Assembly (NCBI RefSeq): GCF_000684975.1
Contig: NZ_BAXZ01000007.1
Location: 1 to 64,000 of the forward strand
DNA length: 64,000 bases
DNA from: Paraburkholderia acidipaludis NBRC 101816
GTDB taxonomy: Bacteria; Pseudomonadota; Gammaproteobacteria; Burkholderiales; Burkholderiaceae
Direction: 5' to 3'
Position 1 is the first letter of the stretch. Every line of letters begins with the position of its first letter. The notes below the pieces were generated by a model that searched no databases, was not told where the DNA came from, and saw nothing but the letters and a program-made list of their open reading frames with translations. Positions 61,962 through 64,000 of this stretch are shown here, one piece after another. The translations under genes were made by a program, and so were the position numbers.

Positions 61962-62852
61962 TTGAAGCGCAAGATGCCCGCGCTGAACGCCCTCAAGGCG
62001 TTCGAGGCCGCAGGCACGAGCGGCAGCTTCACGCGCGCCGCCGAACAGCTGAACGTGACGCAAAGCGCCGTGAGCCGCCAGGTGCGCCAGCTCGAGGAGC
62101 AGCTGGGCGAGACACTGCTGGAGCGCCACCACCACCGGCTCGAACTGACCGACGCCGGGCGCGCGCTGCTGCGCTCGCTGCAGCAGTCGTTCGACCGCAT
62201 CGAACTGACCGTGCGCGCGATCCAGCAGAAGAGCGACCTCAACCGCCTGCGCGTGAACGTGCCGCCCACCTTCGCGAGCCGCTGGCTCGTGCCGCGCCTT
62301 GCGAAGCTGCACGCGCGGCACCCGTCGCTCGAACTGAGCGTGACGACGCGCCTGCAGGACAGCCTCGCCGACTCGACGGCGCTCGATTGCGCGATCCGCT
62401 TTGGCGGCGGCGAATGGGAAGGACTCGAAAGTTCATTGCTGATGCACGAGGAGCACGTCGCGGTCTGCGCGCCGTCGCTGCTCGCGCAGGAGCCGTTCGA
62501 CCTCGCCGAGCAGACGCTGCTGCACGTGCTCGCGGGCGAAAACCAGCGTTTTCTGACGTGGCGCCACTGGCTGGACGCCGCCCGCATCGAAGGCGTGGAT
62601 ACTTCGGGCGGCTACGAATTCGACCTGCTCGATCACGCGATCCGCGCCGCCATCGAAGGGCTGGGCGTCACCATCGCCGACCGCAACATGATCGGCCGCG
62701 AGCTGGCCGAGGGGACGCTGGCGCCCGTGAACGAGGTGCACGTGGACGGACGCCAGTCATACTGGTTCGTGGTGCGGCCCGAACAGAAGGCGTCGAAGCC
62801 GCTCCAGCTATTCAGGCAGTGGCTTCAGGACGAGATCGCCGCCGCGCGTTGA
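61962..62852 (+). CDS. GcvA-like LysR regulator (second)
   Basis: 296 residues if TTG 61962 is the start, seven bases after GGGAG; ATG 61974 would be too far from any ribosome binding site. Helix-turn-helix SFTRAAEQLNVTQSAVSRQV, then LLERHHHRLELT as in the first GcvA-like regulator. It ends the importer operon and probably regulates the divergent operons at 57.4 kb. Its last 28 bases overlap the convergent GMC gene. Confidence 0.88.
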   Translation: MKRKMPALNALKAFEAAGTSGSFTRAAEQLNVTQSAVSRQVRQLEEQLGETLLERHHHRLELTDAGRALLRSLQQSFDRIELTVRAIQQKSDLNRLRVNVPPTFASRWLVPRLAKLHARHPSLELSVTTRLQDSLADSTALDCAIRFGGGEWEGLESSLLMHEEHVAVCAPSLLAQEPFDLAEQTLLHVLAGENQRFLTWRHWLDAARIEGVDTSGGYEFDLLDHAIRAAIEGLGVTIADRNMIGRELAEGTLAPVNEVHVDGRQSYWFVVRPEQKASKPLQLFRQWLQDEIAAAR

Positions 62853-64000
62853 GTGCCCGCGCGCACGGCCCTGCGCGGTTCGCCGTTCCCGCCCTGCTCC
62901 GCGTCTTCGAGGATCATCGCCGCCCCCTTCTCCGCGACCATCATCGCCGCCGCATTCGTGTTGCCGGAGGTGATGTTCGGGAAAATCGACGCATCCACCA
63001 CGCGCAAACCGGCAATGCCATGCACGCGCAGGCGCGCGTCCACGACGGCCGTTTGCGGATCGGGACCCATTGCGCAGCTGCCGCACAGGTGATAGATCGA
63101 GCCGCTCTGCTCGCGGAAATACTGCAGCATGCTCGCGTCGTCGGTGACGGCCGCTGCCGGCGACACTTCCTCCACGGTAATGTCCTTGAGCGCCTTCGCC
63201 TGCATCAGCTGGCGCACGAGCCGGCCGCCCTGCATGACTTCGTCGCGGTCCTTCTGGGTGGAAAGGTAGTTGCCGCGAATGAGCGGTGCTTCTTCCACGC
63301 GCGCCGAGGCAATCTCCACCGCCCCGCGGCTCGTGGGACGGCAGGGGTTGTAGGCAATCAGGAAACCTGAATACGGCTCCGGCGTGAGCGCCGCGCGGTT
63401 CGACTTCGGAATCCGGTACGAGAGCGGATTGAAGTAGATCTGCATGTTCGGCTGCGCCTCGTCCGGATCGGTACGGAAAAAGCCGCCCGACTGGTTCACG
63501 CTCATCGAAAGCGGGCCCTTGCGCGTCAACACGTATTGCAGGCCGAACTTGAGCTTGCCGGCCCAGCTGCGGAACGCGTCGTTGAGCGTCTTCACGCGCG
63601 CGCGGTAGTAGAAGCTCACGCACAGGTGATCCTGCAGGTTCTGGCCGACCGCCGGCAACTCGTGCACGACGCCGATGCCGTGCTGCTCGAGCAGCGCCCG
63701 CGGGCCCACGCCCGAGAGTTGCAGCAGCTTGGGCGAATCCACAGCGCCTGCCGCAACGATCACCTCGCGGTTAGCACGGAACGAGCGCTTCTTGCCTTGT
63801 TGCTCGATCTCGACACCCGTTGCTCGGCGCGCGCCCTCGGCCCCGTCGAACAGCACGCGCGTAGCGTGCGCATGATGCTCGATCGTGAGGTTGGGCCGAT
63901 GCCCCGCCCGATGCAGATACGCGGCACTGCTCGAATCGCGGCGGCCGTTGCGCGTATTGACGTCGTAGATGCCCACGCCTTCGAGCCGCTCACCGTTGAA
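62825..64000 (-). CDS. GMC-family oxidoreductase, choline-dehydrogenase-like (partial)
   Basis: The C-terminal 391 codons are in the window; the reading frame continues past the right edge, so the N-terminal FAD-binding part is missing. Visible features: EVIVAAGAVDSPKLLQLSGVGPR, GQNLQDHL, the active-site histidine segment YHLCGSCAMGPDP and the closing FAD segment FPNITSGNTNAAAMMVAEKG. These match choline/alcohol dehydrogenases such as BetA. It would oxidise choline or a related alcohol to the aldehyde, which fits the neighbouring betaine importer. Confidence 0.87.
   Translation of the reverse strand, partial: FNGERLEGVGIYDVNTRNGRRDSSSAAYLHRAGHRPNLTIEHHAHATRVLFDGAEGARRATGVEIEQQGKKRSFRANREVIVAAGAVDSPKLLQLSGVGPRALLEQHGIGVVHELPAVGQNLQDHLCVSFYYRARVKTLNDAFRSWAGKLKFGLQYVLTRKGPLSMSVNQSGGFFRTDPDEAQPNMQIYFNPLSYRIPKSNRAALTPEPYSGFLIAYNPCRPTSRGAVEIASARVEEAPLIRGNYLSTQKDRDEVMQGGRLVRQLMQAKALKDITVEEVSPAAAVTDDASMLQYFREQSGSIYHLCGSCAMGPDPQTAVVDARLRVHGIAGLRVVDASIFPNITSGNTNAAAMMVAEKGAAMILEDAEQGGNGEPRRAVRAGTQRAAAISS

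Overview
The window looks like chromosomal DNA of a beta-proteobacterium of the Burkholderia/Paraburkholderia/Caballeronia group. This is inferred from the high-GC coding style, two Burkholderia-type trimeric porins (mature start AQSSVTLYG), the puu cluster, DUF1840, HU-beta, two GcvA-like LysR regulators and many MFS/MarR pairs. No rRNA, tRNA, CRISPR array or intact insertion sequence was seen. About 50 protein genes are supported; only the last one (GMC oxidoreductase) is cut by the window edge.

Layout. 0.3-3.6 kb: an AT-rich, foreign-looking patch with a zinc-ribbon/HEPN protein and a hipBA toxin-antitoxin pair with a visible operator. 4.0-7.8 kb: porin, signal peptidase I, histidine phosphatase, class C beta-lactamase. 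7.9-12.7 kb: a cytosolic winged-helix/solute-binding fusion regulator divergent from a sugar-binding protein, a hydroxypyruvate-isomerase-like protein and an inositol-dehydrogenase-like protein, with no ABC permease or ATPase nearby. 12.8-16.9 kb: MarR + DHA2 efflux pump, a tandem-PAS diguanylate cyclase, HU. 17.1-20.4 kb: puuB-puuR-puuA (putrescine catabolism). 20.6-24.9 kb: MscS channel, flavin-binding protein, chromosomal KfrA-like protein.

24.9-38.8 kb: an unusual accessory block with an HPP-CBS membrane protein, MarR-ClC channel operon, DUF1840, cysteine synthase, acetate genes satP-acs, ferredoxin-NADP reductase, and an operon of nitronate monooxygenase (fused to a ferritin-like domain), a second ClC channel and a CFA-synthase-like methyltransferase. 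A shared palindrome ATATCA-N5-TGATAT recurs in front of marR, DUF1840/cysK and satP/fnr, so a local MarR regulon is proposed.

38.9-45.1 kb: LysR, alpha/beta hydrolase + MFS, a Met-rich periplasmic protein, higBA with an apparently leaderless toxin message, and a MocR regulator. 45.3-49.8 kb and 54.4-64 kb: two related quaternary-amine (betaine-type) modules. The first holds an enolase-superfamily enzyme, a binding protein, a porin and a LysR regulator. The second holds a complete ABC importer with MFS and LysR genes, divergent from a formaldehyde-activating-enzyme homologue, an aldo/keto reductase and a succinate-semialdehyde-dehydrogenase-like enzyme, with a choline-dehydrogenase-like GMC oxidoreductase at the edge. 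Together they suggest uptake and oxidative demethylation of a methylated amine with capture of the formaldehyde released. Between them (49.9-54.1 kb) lie a CBS-PAS-GGDEF-EAL protein and an Aer-like chemoreceptor.
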